Positions 13,823 through 23,509 of a DNA stretch of 56,242 nt are shown here, one piece after another; position 1 is the stretch's first letter, and each line of letters starts with the position of its first letter. Made by a program: the position numbers and the translations under genes. This DNA comes from Deinococcus indicus (GTDB lineage Bacteria > Deinococcota > Deinococci > Deinococcales > Deinococcaceae): contig NZ_NHMK01000027.1 in the NCBI RefSeq assembly GCF_002198095.1, forward strand, positions 1-56,242, in the 5' to 3' direction. The notes below the pieces were generated by a model, which ran no database searches, was not told the origin of the DNA, and saw only the letters and a program-made list of their open reading frames with translations.

Positions 13823-16708
13823 TCAATCCTTGTTCTGGTCTGACGTCAAGGGCGGCTTCGACCGTTCGGCACCGGTAGGGGTGGCCTTGGGTGCCGGGGC
13901 GGGTGGGCCAGCGGGGGCTGGAGTCGTGGGAGTACTTGCCGGTGTCGCTGCAGCAGACTGCTGTTTCGGCGTGACTGGAGCTGCCTGCGGTGCAGGTGCA
14001 CGTGCAGGAGTAGGACGAGGTGGAAGAGACGCTGGTGTCGGTGCAGCCGAAGCTGCTGGAGCAGGGGTTGCTGCAGGCGTCGGTGCGGGTGCAGCAGGAG
14101 TGGCACGAGGTGCAGAGGTAGGTGTCGGAGCAGCAGGGGCCACTGCTGGCGTTGGGCTGGGTGCAGCAGCGGGTGGAGTGTCACGCGCAGGTGCAGCGGT
14201 CGGCCTTGGGGCAGGCGGCGCTTCCGGGGTTGAAGCCGGAGCTGGCGGGGCCGATGGCGCCGGAGCAGGTGACGCGGTCGGTGCCGGTGCCGGCGTGCTC
14301 GCCGCTGCCGATTCACGATTGGCCAGTCGTGCCTGAGCAAGCTCGTTCCGGGACGGTGCCGGTGCCGGCGCAGGGGACGGTGCCGGCGCGGGGCTCGGGC
14401 CAAGCGGACTCACGTTCACACCCGGAATCGCACGCCCCCCACTGGACACCGCAGACAGAGCCCGCCTCGGCGGCCCCCCGAACGTCACCGCCGGTCTCGG
14501 ACCCTGCTCAGCCCGCTGCTGGTTCCGCTCCGCTTCCACGTCCAGCGGATTCGGAGCGGGAGGGGGCGCCTGGTTCGGCGTGCCCGAGTACGCCGGCAGG
14601 TTCGTCCCTTCACCCCGGAGCGACTGGCCATCCTGCGCTGCCTGCCGTGGAGTCACGATGGCGGGTCCCGGGCGGGCGGAGCCTTCGCTGCCCCCCTGGG
14701 CCCGCATGGCACTGATGGCCCGGCCACTCGGGGGCCGGACGTCGTCCGCGTACGCGGTCGCGCCCCGGATCGCAGCCGCCCGGTCCGCCGTCGCGGTCGC
14801 CTCGGCCTGGGCAACGGTCACCCGTGGGTGCAGTTCTGCCGCGTCCGCGTCGCGCGGACCGAACCCATTGGTGCTGTCCGGCCCGCGCCTCGCGGCCACG
14901 TCCTGGCGGATGGCCTGAAGGTCACTGCGCACGGCCCGTGCGGGTCCAGCGACGCCTGCTTCCCAGGCCTGACCGGCCTTCTGAGCGTTGGCCGTTCCAC
15001 CCCATGCGGACGCGGCAACTTCGGCCCGAGCGGTCTGGAGGCCCTGACCAGCGGACGCGCGAATGGCCTGGGCGCCCGCACTGAAGGATCCTTGTGCCTG
15101 GGCACCCACGGCCGTGGCGACACCGCGCCCGCCCGCAACCGCAGCGCCTGCGCGTCCCTGACCATTCTCCCGGGCACTCCGGAAGGCCGCGTAACCCGCG
15201 CCAATCGGCGTGCTCGTGCTGGGTGCCGTGACCGCTTCAGGCGGAACATTGGGATTGGTGGCGGCCGCGCCCTGAGCGCCTTCCGTGACGGCTTCAGAAG
15301 GGACACTTCCGGATGTACTGACCGATCCACTGGGCACACCCGGTGCGGCACTCTCCCCACCAGAGGGACTCCCTCCAGTGGAGGTCCCGCCACTTCGTTT
15401 GCCGAGCATGCCGCCCACAGCTTTGGCCTGCACGGCTTTCATAAGCATTTCAGCGCCTGCCAGCTTCGCGGCGCCGCCCAGCACCTTCCCGATGGCCCCG
15501 GTTTCCACCCCGGAAGACTCACCACCGCCAGAGATCCCGATCAGACCAGCAATGCCACCGGGCAATCTGCGGAGTGCGGACGCGGCGATCGACAGGCCCA
15601 CGATCAACGCCGCGACCATCAGGATCATCTGCCCGAACAGTTCTTTAAGACTGCTCAGGTCGGATTGAATCGGGAGCATGACCTGCTCGTTGAGCTGGCA
15701 GCCGACCTCCGTGAAACTGCATCCCTGATCGATGCTCCGCTGGTACCTCTGGAGGTTCGTGGCCACTTCGGCGTTCATGGTGGTGACTGTTGGCGTCAGG
15801 CGAGCGGCAGGGATACTCAGGCCCACCGTGGTGACGCTGGCCACACCAATCGGCATGAGGGCGGCGGTCAACATGGCGGCGAGATACGAGGCGCCCACGT
15901 ACCCAGCAGGCTGGAATCGACCCAGCACCAGGAAGGCAATCGCGATGGGCAGGAGCAGCAGGGACAGTTGCAAGCCGAACCCCACCGCGAAGATGATCCC
16001 GGCGAAAATAGCGAACAGCCCGTACAGGAGCAGGAAGCCTACGTTGAATACCCAGCTGTTCCCGGAGAAGGCCTGATTGATGCCGGCTTGATCCTTCTCC
16101 AGCTGCTGCGCGTACAGGCTGTTCACGAGATTGGGGTCCTTCAGGTCACCTGAAATTTCCCCAGCTTTGATCGCGTCCAGCTGCTTGCGGATCTCCGCTG
16201 CTTGAGACCCTCGCGCGACGAGCAGGGCGACATTCTTCCCGAGTTCCCTCGTTTGTTCCTGCACGCTGGTCGGCCCCTCGGTCATGGCGCGGGTCCCCAC
16301 GGCCGCCGACATGCTGTACAGACTGACGAATCCTTCCATCGCGGTCGCCTGAATGTCGGGCAGCAGCCCTTTGTTCTCCCGGGCAGGTGACACGAGCATG
16401 AAAATGACGGCCGCCGTCAGGAAGGGCGTGAGGGCCTTCTCCGGGGCCCCGCCGAGCACCGCGGCGAAAAGCTTCCAGAAGAAGAACGCGGCCGTCAGGG
16501 TCAGGCCGACGGTCGCCATGCCGGTCCAGAGGCCCCACCGCGCCCAGAGGTCGATGTTCTGCGCGAACAGACAGGGCGCGTTGGGGAGAAACGCACTCAG
16601 GGTCACGTCGGAGGTCGACGCGACAGCTGCGGCCGGGCACTCGACGGGGGTGCCTGCGGCGTGCGCCACCCCGGCGAGCAGGACGAGCAGGGGCAGCGCA
16701 CGAATCAC
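13823..16708 (-). CDS. VirB6/TrbL-like channel protein with long Pro/Ala tail
   Basis: A 961-residue protein. A signal peptide (MIRALPLLVLLAGVAHAAG) is followed by several membrane segments: around 55-75, FLTAAVIFMLVS, WVFNVGFLLLYGLFAIFAGI, QLSLLLLPIAIAFLVLG, YLAAMLTAALMPIGVASV and MILMVAALIVGLSIAAS. These occupy the first ~400 residues, as in TrbL/VirB6 inner-membrane channel subunits. The remaining ~550 residues are low complexity, rich in Gly, Ala, Pro and Ser (PAPAPSPAPAPAPS). Such a tail is unusually long. It overlaps the upstream gene by four bases (ATGA). Confidence 0.7.
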   Translation of the reverse strand: MIRALPLLVLLAGVAHAAGTPVECPAAAVASTSDVTLSAFLPNAPCLFAQNIDLWARWGLWTGMATVGLTLTAAFFFWKLFAAVLGGAPEKALTPFLTAAVIFMLVSPARENKGLLPDIQATAMEGFVSLYSMSAAVGTRAMTEGPTSVQEQTRELGKNVALLVARGSQAAEIRKQLDAIKAGEISGDLKDPNLVNSLYAQQLEKDQAGINQAFSGNSWVFNVGFLLLYGLFAIFAGIIFAVGFGLQLSLLLLPIAIAFLVLGRFQPAGYVGASYLAAMLTAALMPIGVASVTTVGLSIPAARLTPTVTTMNAEVATNLQRYQRSIDQGCSFTEVGCQLNEQVMLPIQSDLSSLKELFGQMILMVAALIVGLSIAASALRRLPGGIAGLIGISGGGESSGVETGAIGKVLGGAAKLAGAEMLMKAVQAKAVGGMLGKRSGGTSTGGSPSGGESAAPGVPSGSVSTSGSVPSEAVTEGAQGAAATNPNVPPEAVTAPSTSTPIGAGYAAFRSARENGQGRAGAAVAGGRGVATAVGAQAQGSFSAGAQAIRASAGQGLQTARAEVAASAWGGTANAQKAGQAWEAGVAGPARAVRSDLQAIRQDVAARRGPDSTNGFGPRDADAAELHPRVTVAQAEATATADRAAAIRGATAYADDVRPPSGRAISAMRAQGGSEGSARPGPAIVTPRQAAQDGQSLRGEGTNLPAYSGTPNQAPPPAPNPLDVEAERNQQRAEQGPRPAVTFGGPPRRALSAVSSGGRAIPGVNVSPLGPSPAPAPSPAPAPAPSRNELAQARLANRESAAASTPAPAPTASPAPAPSAPPAPASTPEAPPAPRPTAAPARDTPPAAAPSPTPAVAPAAPTPTSAPRATPAAPAPTPAATPAPAASAAPTPASLPPRPTPARAPAPQAAPVTPKQQSAAATPASTPTTPAPAGPPAPAPKATPTGAERSKPPLTSDQNKD

Positions 16709-17781
16709 TCGCTGCCGCCCATCAGGCTGCGGATGTCGCTGCGCCGCTCATCACTCGGGCGGAGCGTCTGCCCGATGCTATCCGCGAGCAGGTCCGTGCG
16801 GTTGACCATGGACTTGTACTCTTCTTCCTGGCGGCGCGTGGTCTCCTCGATGAGCTGCCGGTTCCGGGCGGTCCGTTCCCGCTCCTGCTGCTGGAAGTGA
16901 CTGAGCAGCTGGTCGTTCTGCTCGTTGGTGATGGTCTGGTTCTGGCTGATCGTGGCGAGCTGCTGACTGAGGGCATCGAACCCACCCGCGTTGACGTTCA
17001 GTTGCTCGATGGCCATGGTGCCCAGGATCTTCAGAGCGCCCTCGGCACTCAGGGTCGCCTGGAGGTTCGCGGCCTGCCCGGGCGCGCGGCGCGCGGCGTC
17101 CGCGGCGACCTGACTGGTGCGGGTCACGAGCTTCATCGCGTCCCGTTGACTGGCGGCCATTTCACCCGCCTGCCGGATGCGGGTCCGGAGGCCTTTCAGT
17201 TCCTCCTCCCGCTGCACGAGGGCGCGGTACCGTGGCATGTCCCGCTGGGACTGGGCCTGGCTGATCTGCGAGCGCACGTCGGCGATCTGCTGATCCGCGG
17301 ACGACAGGATGCGCGCGACGCTGCCCCGGGGGTCATTCGGGTCGATGGTGCGGGCCCCGCCGGTCAGGGAACTCAGGCCGCCGAATTGCCCGACCAGGCT
17401 GTTGATGCTGTTCACACGGTCGGAGAAGTTGCTGCTGCTGAACATCTGCCGGACCGTGTTCCGGGCTTCGTTGATCTGCTTGACGTACGCCACGCCGCGG
17501 TTCCCGGCGTCGATGATGGGCATGATGGTCGTCTTCATGTCCATGTAGGTGTTGACGATGGGTTTGAGCATCTGCGCGAACGGTCCGATGACGGGGACCA
17601 TCGTGAGCAGGTCGATGGCCCGGGACAGCATGGCGATGGTGGAGTCGACGTTCATCATGACGTTGCTGGCGCCGTCGAGTACTCCGCTGATGGGATCGAG
17701 GATGTTGTCCTCTGCGAGTGCGGCGCTGGACATGAAGGCCGTGAGCGCCAGGGTGCGGGTCACTGCGGATCTATGCGGCAT
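16705..17781 (-). CDS. VirB5/TrbJ-like secreted coiled-coil protein
   Basis: A 358-residue protein with a signal peptide (MPHRSAVTRTLALTAFMSSAALAE). It is largely helical, with coiled-coil-like segments (QQIADVRSQISQAQ, RALVQREEELKGLRTRI, LSHFQQQERERTARNRQ). TrbJ/VirB5 proteins have this layout and contribute to pilus assembly or mating-pair stability. Its place between VirB4 and VirB6-like genes is the normal one. It overlaps the virB4 end by 11 bases. Confidence 0.65.
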   Translation of the reverse strand: MPHRSAVTRTLALTAFMSSAALAEDNILDPISGVLDGASNVMMNVDSTIAMLSRAIDLLTMVPVIGPFAQMLKPIVNTYMDMKTTIMPIIDAGNRGVAYVKQINEARNTVRQMFSSSNFSDRVNSINSLVGQFGGLSSLTGGARTIDPNDPRGSVARILSSADQQIADVRSQISQAQSQRDMPRYRALVQREEELKGLRTRIRQAGEMAASQRDAMKLVTRTSQVAADAARRAPGQAANLQATLSAEGALKILGTMAIEQLNVNAGGFDALSQQLATISQNQTITNEQNDQLLSHFQQQERERTARNRQLIEETTRRQEEEYKSMVNRTDLLADSIGQTLRPSDERRSDIRSLMGGSE

Positions 17782-20359
17782 GCTGCTCCTCCTGCGCGAT
17801 GTGAATGGCGGCCCGGGCTTCGTCCCCGGCGTACAGTTCCGTCGCTACGTGGGCCCGGTACTCTGCTTCCTCCTTGTCACTGGTGCTCATCCAGTACGCC
17901 TCGCGGGACAGCCACAGCTGTCCGACATCGCCGTCCAGGTGCCCATTCCCGCCGTTCTGGAGGATGAGTGCCTCCCGGAACCGGTTCGCTTCGCCGCTCA
18001 GCGAGGCGTACAGGGCACGCATGGACGCATTCAGATCGAAGAGGGCCGCGACATCTTCTCGCTCGGACGGCTGGCTCGCCAGCAGGATGCGGGTGTTCGC
18101 GTTGTTGATGACGTCCTTATACGCTTTCGCAGTCTCGATGTTCTGCATGGCCAGGATGGGAATCATGCCGAGGGAACGGCCCGTCATGAACAGGCGATTG
18201 GTGAGCTGAACGAGGCCAGGAAGTTCCTTCGCGACCCCCGCTTCCTCCATGACGATGACCTTCCGGCCTTCCATGTTCATGCTTCGATTCCAGACGAGTT
18301 CGTTGGTCAGCAGCGTCCCGATGGTCAGGAGTTGCGGATGGTCGATCATGCCGCTGATATCGAGGTACAGGTACCGGGACTGAACGTTCACAGTGGTCGG
18401 GCCGTCCAGCAGGGTCCCGATGGGCGTTTCGCGCGTGTACGCCCGGAGTTCGTTGGCGACGTCGCTCACCTCACGGCGCAGCTCCGGGTCGGACAGGACG
18501 GGCTTGTCACCCACGATGTTCAGACGCGAAATGATGTCCGCGAAGTCCGTGAGGGTCCCTTCGCCCGTGTAGCGGTCCACGGCTTCCCCGCCCCGGTCTA
18601 CCGGCCGGGAGAACCGTCGGTAGAACACCTGGATGGCTTCGTGCAGGATGCTCACGCGGCGCCCACTCAGGTCGTTGATGCGCAGGGCGCGCATCAATTC
18701 CAGCAGGTACGCGATTTTTTCGGCGCTCACCGTGTCGTCCTCATCGCGAAGATCGAATGGATTGATGCGAACCCGCTCGCCGGATGGGAGTCGGGCGTTG
18801 GGTTTGATGCTGACGATGGCATCGGCGGCACCAAGCGCCGTGAAGAGTGGGAGGTAGTCCCGTTTCGGGTCGACGACCGTCAAGGAGGCCTGGTGTCGGT
18901 GCACCAGCCCGGCAGCGAGCATGGAGATCAGAACGCTCTTCCCCCCACCACTGCTGCCCGCTACCACCACGCCAGCGTTGCGAACGCCGGGCGCCACGGG
19001 CGAGATAGAGAACACGTTGCCCCGTCGGCCGCGCAGGGGCAGCACGCCTTCACGCGTTCCCGACCAGGGACCAGCCTGCGGCATGCAATCGACCGCGTTC
19101 CGGTAGTACGCCGCCACCTGATACGCGCTGCGCTTCCCGCTGAAGGGCGCATTCTGCAGGTACAGGTGAATGCCGTCCGCGTGCGACGCGATGCGGGGCA
19201 TGCAGCCCCCGACCGAACTGAAGGCCGCGAGTGTCCGCTCACGCCGTTCATCCAGTTCCTCCTGAGAGCGAGCGAAAATGATGGCGTGCATGCTCATTTC
19301 CGTGAGTACCTGCCCCATCTCCAGGGCCTGCACCAGGGCCGTCCCTTCCGAGATGCGCGTGTACACTTCACGCCCCGCCTTCATGGACGGATCACTGGCA
19401 GCCGTTTCCTGCTTGTCCAGTGACTCGTTGATCTGCGCGCGGACTTTCGGGGCGTCCACGACCAGGTACTCGACCATGAAGGTGGAGTGCGTCCCGCCAA
19501 GTGCCTGGATGATCTCCTCGGTCGCGCCGACGTGCGTGCTCCGGGTCGGCTTGAGGAACGACACGATGCCCACCCGGGTATGGCCGACGGTGAAGCAAGC
19601 GTCATGGTCCAGATCGATGCCGCTGCACGCGACCTGAGCGCGCATGGTCGCCACGAAGGGACGTGGCGCCTTGGGATTGTTCTTGAGCTTCTGGCCGACG
19701 CGGTAGGCGGCCAGGTCACCGGCGTCGAGATCCCGTTGATAGACGGGCTTCTCCGCGCTGGCCATACCCGGGTTGAAGTAATCGACGATACGCGCCCAGA
19801 CGTCGTCACTGGACATGGGGCTCGTGCGCATCCCGCCGAGGGTGAGCTGCCGGGCGAGGCGACTCTGGAGCGTGGCCGCTTTGGAGACCAGGGCTTGCAG
19901 GTTGACGTCCTTGTACGGCGTTTTCTTGGGTCGGCCGGGCACGGTGAGGGTCACCGTGAAGTAGGCCGAGCTGTCGCTGACCCAGTGGCCACGCCGCATG
20001 CGTTCGAGGACCGCGTGATTCGCCTGGAGCATCCGCTCGACGGGGCTGCCATCCCGCTCGATGGGCGCGAGTTGGGCGAGGGCGGTCCGGGTGGCCGGGC
20101 GGTTGTCCAGGTAGAAGCGCACCACGGCGCCGGCAGGCAGCGCCCCCTGAATCGCGGCCATGATGCGGTCCCGATTGGCCACCCGGACGTCCGGCGTGGC
20201 CCGGGCCGCGGACAGGAGATCGACGTTCAGCCCGAACGTCATCTTGTTGTCGAGCGTGAAGACCGTGCCGTTCTCGAGGCCGTGGTACGTCAACTGCTGA
20301 GTGAGGTTACTTTGATTCTCCGCCACTTTCAGGGCGTTGCCGACGTCGTGATAGGGCAT
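17771..20359 (-). CDS. virB4: VirB4/TrbE-type secretion ATPase
   Basis: An 862-residue ATPase that energises pilus assembly and transfer. Walker A is AGSSGGGKSVLISML. The Walker B region is RKVIVMEEAGVAKE. Further VirB4-type motifs include RSLGMIPILAMQNIETAK and a beta-rich N-terminal domain. An RINPFDLRDEDD segment precedes the second half of the ATPase core. The start ATG directly follows the VirB3 stop (TGAATG). Complete by length. Confidence 0.88.
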   Translation of the reverse strand: MPYHDVGNALKVAENQSNLTQQLTYHGLENGTVFTLDNKMTFGLNVDLLSAARATPDVRVANRDRIMAAIQGALPAGAVVRFYLDNRPATRTALAQLAPIERDGSPVERMLQANHAVLERMRRGHWVSDSSAYFTVTLTVPGRPKKTPYKDVNLQALVSKAATLQSRLARQLTLGGMRTSPMSSDDVWARIVDYFNPGMASAEKPVYQRDLDAGDLAAYRVGQKLKNNPKAPRPFVATMRAQVACSGIDLDHDACFTVGHTRVGIVSFLKPTRSTHVGATEEIIQALGGTHSTFMVEYLVVDAPKVRAQINESLDKQETAASDPSMKAGREVYTRISEGTALVQALEMGQVLTEMSMHAIIFARSQEELDERRERTLAAFSSVGGCMPRIASHADGIHLYLQNAPFSGKRSAYQVAAYYRNAVDCMPQAGPWSGTREGVLPLRGRRGNVFSISPVAPGVRNAGVVVAGSSGGGKSVLISMLAAGLVHRHQASLTVVDPKRDYLPLFTALGAADAIVSIKPNARLPSGERVRINPFDLRDEDDTVSAEKIAYLLELMRALRINDLSGRRVSILHEAIQVFYRRFSRPVDRGGEAVDRYTGEGTLTDFADIISRLNIVGDKPVLSDPELRREVSDVANELRAYTRETPIGTLLDGPTTVNVQSRYLYLDISGMIDHPQLLTIGTLLTNELVWNRSMNMEGRKVIVMEEAGVAKELPGLVQLTNRLFMTGRSLGMIPILAMQNIETAKAYKDVINNANTRILLASQPSEREDVAALFDLNASMRALYASLSGEANRFREALILQNGGNGHLDGDVGQLWLSREAYWMSTSDKEEAEYRAHVATELYAGDEARAAIHIAQEEQHAA

Positions 20360-20683
20360 TCAGTCCACCTTGAAGGGAATGGGTTCCGGGTCCGGACGGG
20401 TGGTGAGGCCGCCCCGGAAATAGACGGTGGCGACGTAGTGCTCCAGGAACACGGGGGGAAGCTGCTGGAAGATGTAGCGGACGATGGGCACCATCACGAA
20501 GCGGAATGAGGCCCACGCGACAGCGCCCGAGACGACTGGGGCAAACCCCCAGTCGCCGAGGAGGAGCTGCATGAAGAAGTAAGGGAAGGCCGCCAGGACG
20601 ACGGCGAGCATGAAATGCGTCACCTCGTCCAGGCCCGCCTTCGGGACCCCCTTCCGGTACTGTGGGAATGGAATCTCGTCCAT
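20360..20683 (-). CDS. virB3: VirB3/TrbD-type membrane protein
   Basis: A 107-residue protein with a polar N-terminus containing the VirB3-like FPQYRKGVPKAGL. Two hydrophobic segments follow (THFMLAVVLAAFPYFFMQLLL and FAPVVSGAVAWASFRFVMVP). VirB3 helps stabilise VirB4 at the membrane, and the gene sits directly before virB4 as usual. Assignment rests on size, topology and position. Confidence 0.75.
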   Translation of the reverse strand: MDEIPFPQYRKGVPKAGLDEVTHFMLAVVLAAFPYFFMQLLLGDWGFAPVVSGAVAWASFRFVMVPIVRYIFQQLPPVFLEHYVATVYFRGGLTTRPDPEPIPFKVD

Positions 20684-20690
20684 AGCTCCG

Positions 20691-21047
20691 TCAGCAGACG
20701 ATGCCGAACGACGCGCCCAGGGAGATCAGGGCGGGGATGATCACGACGGCGCCGATGCCCCGGAAGAGGTAGACGTTGCCGCCGCGGCCGCCGAAGATCA
20801 TCAGGATCGCGCCGATGATGAAGAACACGAGGGCGACCAGCGTGACCCACTTGCTCTGGGGGAGGATGTTCACGTACTTGCAGAACACCCCGGCTTTGTC
20901 GTCCATGTTCTTCTGGAAGGCTTCGGGGGTGGCCTGCGCGAAGCTGCTGGACGAGAAGGCCAGCGTGAGCAGGACCACGAGGCGCAGGTACAGAGCGTTC
21001 ACGGCGTGCAGGGCGGAAACGGGGCGGACAGGGTTCTGAGTGTTCAT
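20691..21047 (-). CDS. virB2: VirB2/TrbC-type pilin
   Basis: A 118-residue protein with a long signal peptide (VLLTLAFSSSSFAQA) followed by two hydrophobic helices (WVTLVALVFFIIGAILMIFGG and YLFRGIGAVVIIPALISLGASFG), the standard form of conjugative major pilins. The ATG at 21047 has a good GGAGG eight bases upstream. Seven bases separate its stop from virB3. It is the first gene of the minus-strand secretion operon. Confidence 0.75.
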   Translation of the reverse strand: MNTQNPVRPVSALHAVNALYLRLVVLLTLAFSSSSFAQATPEAFQKNMDDKAGVFCKYVNILPQSKWVTLVALVFFIIGAILMIFGGRGGNVYLFRGIGAVVIIPALISLGASFGIVC

Positions 21048-21089
21048 GGGTGGACCTCCATCCCGCACCGTGAGGGACGTAGGGGTGAC
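21044..21089 (-). promoter_or_regulatory. GTCACCCC motif and mini-ORF before the pilin gene
   Basis: GTCACCCC starts at 21089, with CACGGT near 21071. An ATG 28 bases after the motif opens a five-codon frame (M E V H P stop, 21044-21061) whose TGA overlaps the pilin ATG and which contains the Shine-Dalgarno. This suggests coupled translation or a short leader made from the same promoter type as the leaderless genes. Confidence 0.55.
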
Positions 21090-21159
21090 CGCCCACGCAG
21101 GGGAAGTACCCCCCCTTCGGGGGTATTCCAGATGCGGGTGGAAATTCGGGGTGCATGTC

Positions 21160-21188
21160 GTCACCCCGAGGACAGTCACGCTGACGGC
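21160..21188 (+). promoter_or_regulatory. GTCACCCC promoter-like motif
   Basis: GTCACCCC begins 29 bases before ATG 21189, with CACGCT at -12 to -7. It is divergent from the pilin-gene copy 71 bp away. Confidence 0.6.
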
Positions 21189-22946
21189 ATGCCATATCAC
21201 GCTGAACACCGCGCCGAGATCGAACGTCAACTCCATGCCCTGGACCCCGACCTGACGCTGGTCGAGCCGGAGAGCCCCGAATTCTCGACCTTCCTCGGAC
21301 AGGTCTCCGCCCAGGACGCCACGCTCGCCCGGCGGATCAATGAGGCCGTGATCGACGAGCAGGCTGAGGAGGCCCGCGAGCTGTTCGGGAAGGCGAGTCA
21401 GAAGGGCAACGCCATGACGGTGCTGACCACGCAGTTCCAGCGAGCTCAGGGGAAAAGTGCACGAGGGAAGGGGCGGGTGCGTCCGGCCACGTTCGTCGTG
21501 GGCGCCGGGGGCCTGCTGCTTGCGGCCGTGCTGATCACGGCGGTCATGCCGGAGAAAAAGGCCGCAGCATCCAAGAATGAGGAAGCTGTGTCGGAGGCCG
21601 TCACCCCCACGGTCGCGGCCGCGCCGACCAGTAGCCTGCCGCAGAGTACGCAGGACACCCCCACACCTGTTGAGCCGATCACGCCGAGCAGCACGCCGGT
21701 GGCTGCACCGGAACCCATCTCGCCGACACCGGTCACCCCTACGCCTGCTGCGCCAGCGCCAGTCGAGCCGGTCACGCCTGTGCAGAGCGCGTACCCAGAC
21801 GTGACGCCCATGCCCGTCACCTCTACGCCCGTCACCCCTACGCCGGTGCCCGTCACGTCCACGCGCCTCCCCGGTCCGTACGGGGACTCGGTTGCGGCCC
21901 CGCAGCCGATCACGGCGGCGCCCGTGCCCGTGACGGCCAGGGCCACCCCCGTGACGGTCACCCCTACGTCTGCCTTCACCGGGGTAGCCCCTGCTGCGTC
22001 TGCGGCACCCGTCGAACGACAGGCCCTGATCTCGCAGCAACCTGCAGGGGCAACCAGTCAGCCGGAGACCCGTCCCGCGGTCGTGGCGACGACGCCCGCG
22101 CCAGCGACTCCGCGTGCGGCCTTGACTTCCACGACGCCTGCGGCATCGGCTGCACCCCAGGCGACGGGCTTGGTGTCTCGCGCGGCCACGGAGCGGCCAT
22201 CTGCCAACGCGACGGGCGGTCTCGTTTCCAGTGCTGCTGCCACGCCCGCGCAGTCGGGTGCCCTGGTCAGCGCGAGCACTGCGACTTCGCAGGCCACCAC
22301 GACGGGCGGCTTCGTGTCCACGAGTTCGGGGCGTACCGTGCAACCCGAACTCTCCACCCCGGCCACCCCTGCGTCTTCACCCGCCCCTACACCCTCCGCA
22401 GCTCCTCAGGTGGCCGGTGACGCCCGCAGTGTGGCCATGCCGGGGAGTGTGGTGGAAGCGACCCTGACGACACCGGTCGCCGTGTATCCCGGAGTCACGC
22501 ATCCCGTCTGGGCACGCTCTGCTGACGGGGCGATGTGGCGGGGCACGGCTTCCCTCGATGACCGTGGACGGATCCTGCTGGCCTTCACGACGCTGCTCAC
22601 GCAGACGGGCACGCAGGTACCTGTCACTGCTTATGTGGAGTCGTCGGACGGCCCTGGTATTGGCGGGCGTGTGCGGACCGCGTCACCGAATGCCGCCAGG
22701 ACGGCGCTGAATGGGCTGCTCACTGGCGTTCAATCCTTCGTGCAGTCCCAGTCGGCCAAGTCAACGACGTACTCCGCGTCAGGCCTGGTCACGACGCAGG
22801 AGCGCCCGCAGAACTTCTGGCTCGCGCTGGGCGGCAACCTGGCCCAGGCGTTCGTCGTGCCGGACACCAAAGCGCAGGTCGTGCCCTTCGGACAGCTGCC
22901 CGCCGGAGAGCCGCTCGCCATCCGAATCGACGTGAGCGTGAAGTGA
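21189..22946 (+). CDS. VirB10/TrbI-like channel protein
   Basis: A 585-residue protein. A cytoplasmic N-terminus of ~90 residues precedes one membrane segment (FVVGAGGLLLAAVLITAVM). A very long Pro/Thr/Ala-rich linker with VTPTP repeats follows. The C-terminal domain has GSVVEATLTTPVAVYPG, then LDDRGRILLAFTTLL and LGGNLAQAFVV, which resemble TrbI/VirB10 (RGSVIxAxLxxxI...). It should span the envelope and gate the channel. It is transcribed away from virB2. ATG 21189 is supported by the promoter motif. Confidence 0.75.
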   Translation: MPYHAEHRAEIERQLHALDPDLTLVEPESPEFSTFLGQVSAQDATLARRINEAVIDEQAEEARELFGKASQKGNAMTVLTTQFQRAQGKSARGKGRVRPATFVVGAGGLLLAAVLITAVMPEKKAAASKNEEAVSEAVTPTVAAAPTSSLPQSTQDTPTPVEPITPSSTPVAAPEPISPTPVTPTPAAPAPVEPVTPVQSAYPDVTPMPVTSTPVTPTPVPVTSTRLPGPYGDSVAAPQPITAAPVPVTARATPVTVTPTSAFTGVAPAASAAPVERQALISQQPAGATSQPETRPAVVATTPAPATPRAALTSTTPAASAAPQATGLVSRAATERPSANATGGLVSSAAATPAQSGALVSASTATSQATTTGGFVSTSSGRTVQPELSTPATPASSPAPTPSAAPQVAGDARSVAMPGSVVEATLTTPVAVYPGVTHPVWARSADGAMWRGTASLDDRGRILLAFTTLLTQTGTQVPVTAYVESSDGPGIGGRVRTASPNAARTALNGLLTGVQSFVQSQSAKSTTYSASGLVTTQERPQNFWLALGGNLAQAFVVPDTKAQVVPFGQLPAGEPLAIRIDVSVK

Positions 22947-23509
22947 TTCAATCACCTCCCAGCCCTCGCCCCACGCCCATGGACCGGCTCGCTCAGGCGA
23001 ACCGGAATCGGCAGGCGATCGAGGAGCTGCTCGCAGTTGACGACGTGCTGACCGACGCGATGCTATCCAGGGTGGGGCTGGACGGCACGCGTTTCCCTGG
23101 GCTGACGCTGTCCGTGCAGCCCATGCGGAAGAGCTCCTGGACGGTGGACGTGACGTTTCGCGCAGCCTCGGACTCCAGGCTGCGGGACGCGCTGATCAGC
23201 TCCCTGTCCCACGCGGCAGGCACAGCGGCCATGCGGTGGCAGTTGGCCGCGAGTGCCGAGCAGTGGACGATTGACCGGGGCGGCCGTTTTCACCGACCGG
23301 ACGCTGTCATGAAGGACGGGGAAGAGTTGGTCGCCATGGAGTACGACGCGGGATACGACCGCCGCACGATCCGGCGCAAGGTGCGTCAGTTCGAACCGTA
23401 CAGTGGCCTGGTCTGGGCGACCCCCAGCGCGATCCGATCCGCCCGGATGAAGGCGGACTACCCGCACGTAGAGGTCATCACGGTGGACTACTGGAGTGCC
23501 CAGACCTGA
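22943..23509 (+). CDS. Replication-relaxation/nuclease-fold-like protein
   Basis: A 188-residue protein starting at GTG 22943, which overlaps the upstream TGA. The C-terminal half (RFHRPDAVMKDGEELVAMEYDAGY, described here as a D...ExD pattern, then RRKVRQFEPYSGLVWATPS) resembles the core of replication-relaxation/MobC-type plasmid proteins with a PD-(D/E)XK-like fold. Those often act in transfer or replication initiation. An alternative start is ATG 22979. Its 3' end overlaps a convergent gene by 22 bases. Confidence 0.5.
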   Translation: MIQSPPSPRPTPMDRLAQANRNRQAIEELLAVDDVLTDAMLSRVGLDGTRFPGLTLSVQPMRKSSWTVDVTFRAASDSRLRDALISSLSHAAGTAAMRWQLAASAEQWTIDRGGRFHRPDAVMKDGEELVAMEYDAGYDRRTIRRKVRQFEPYSGLVWATPSAIRSARMKADYPHVEVITVDYWSAQT

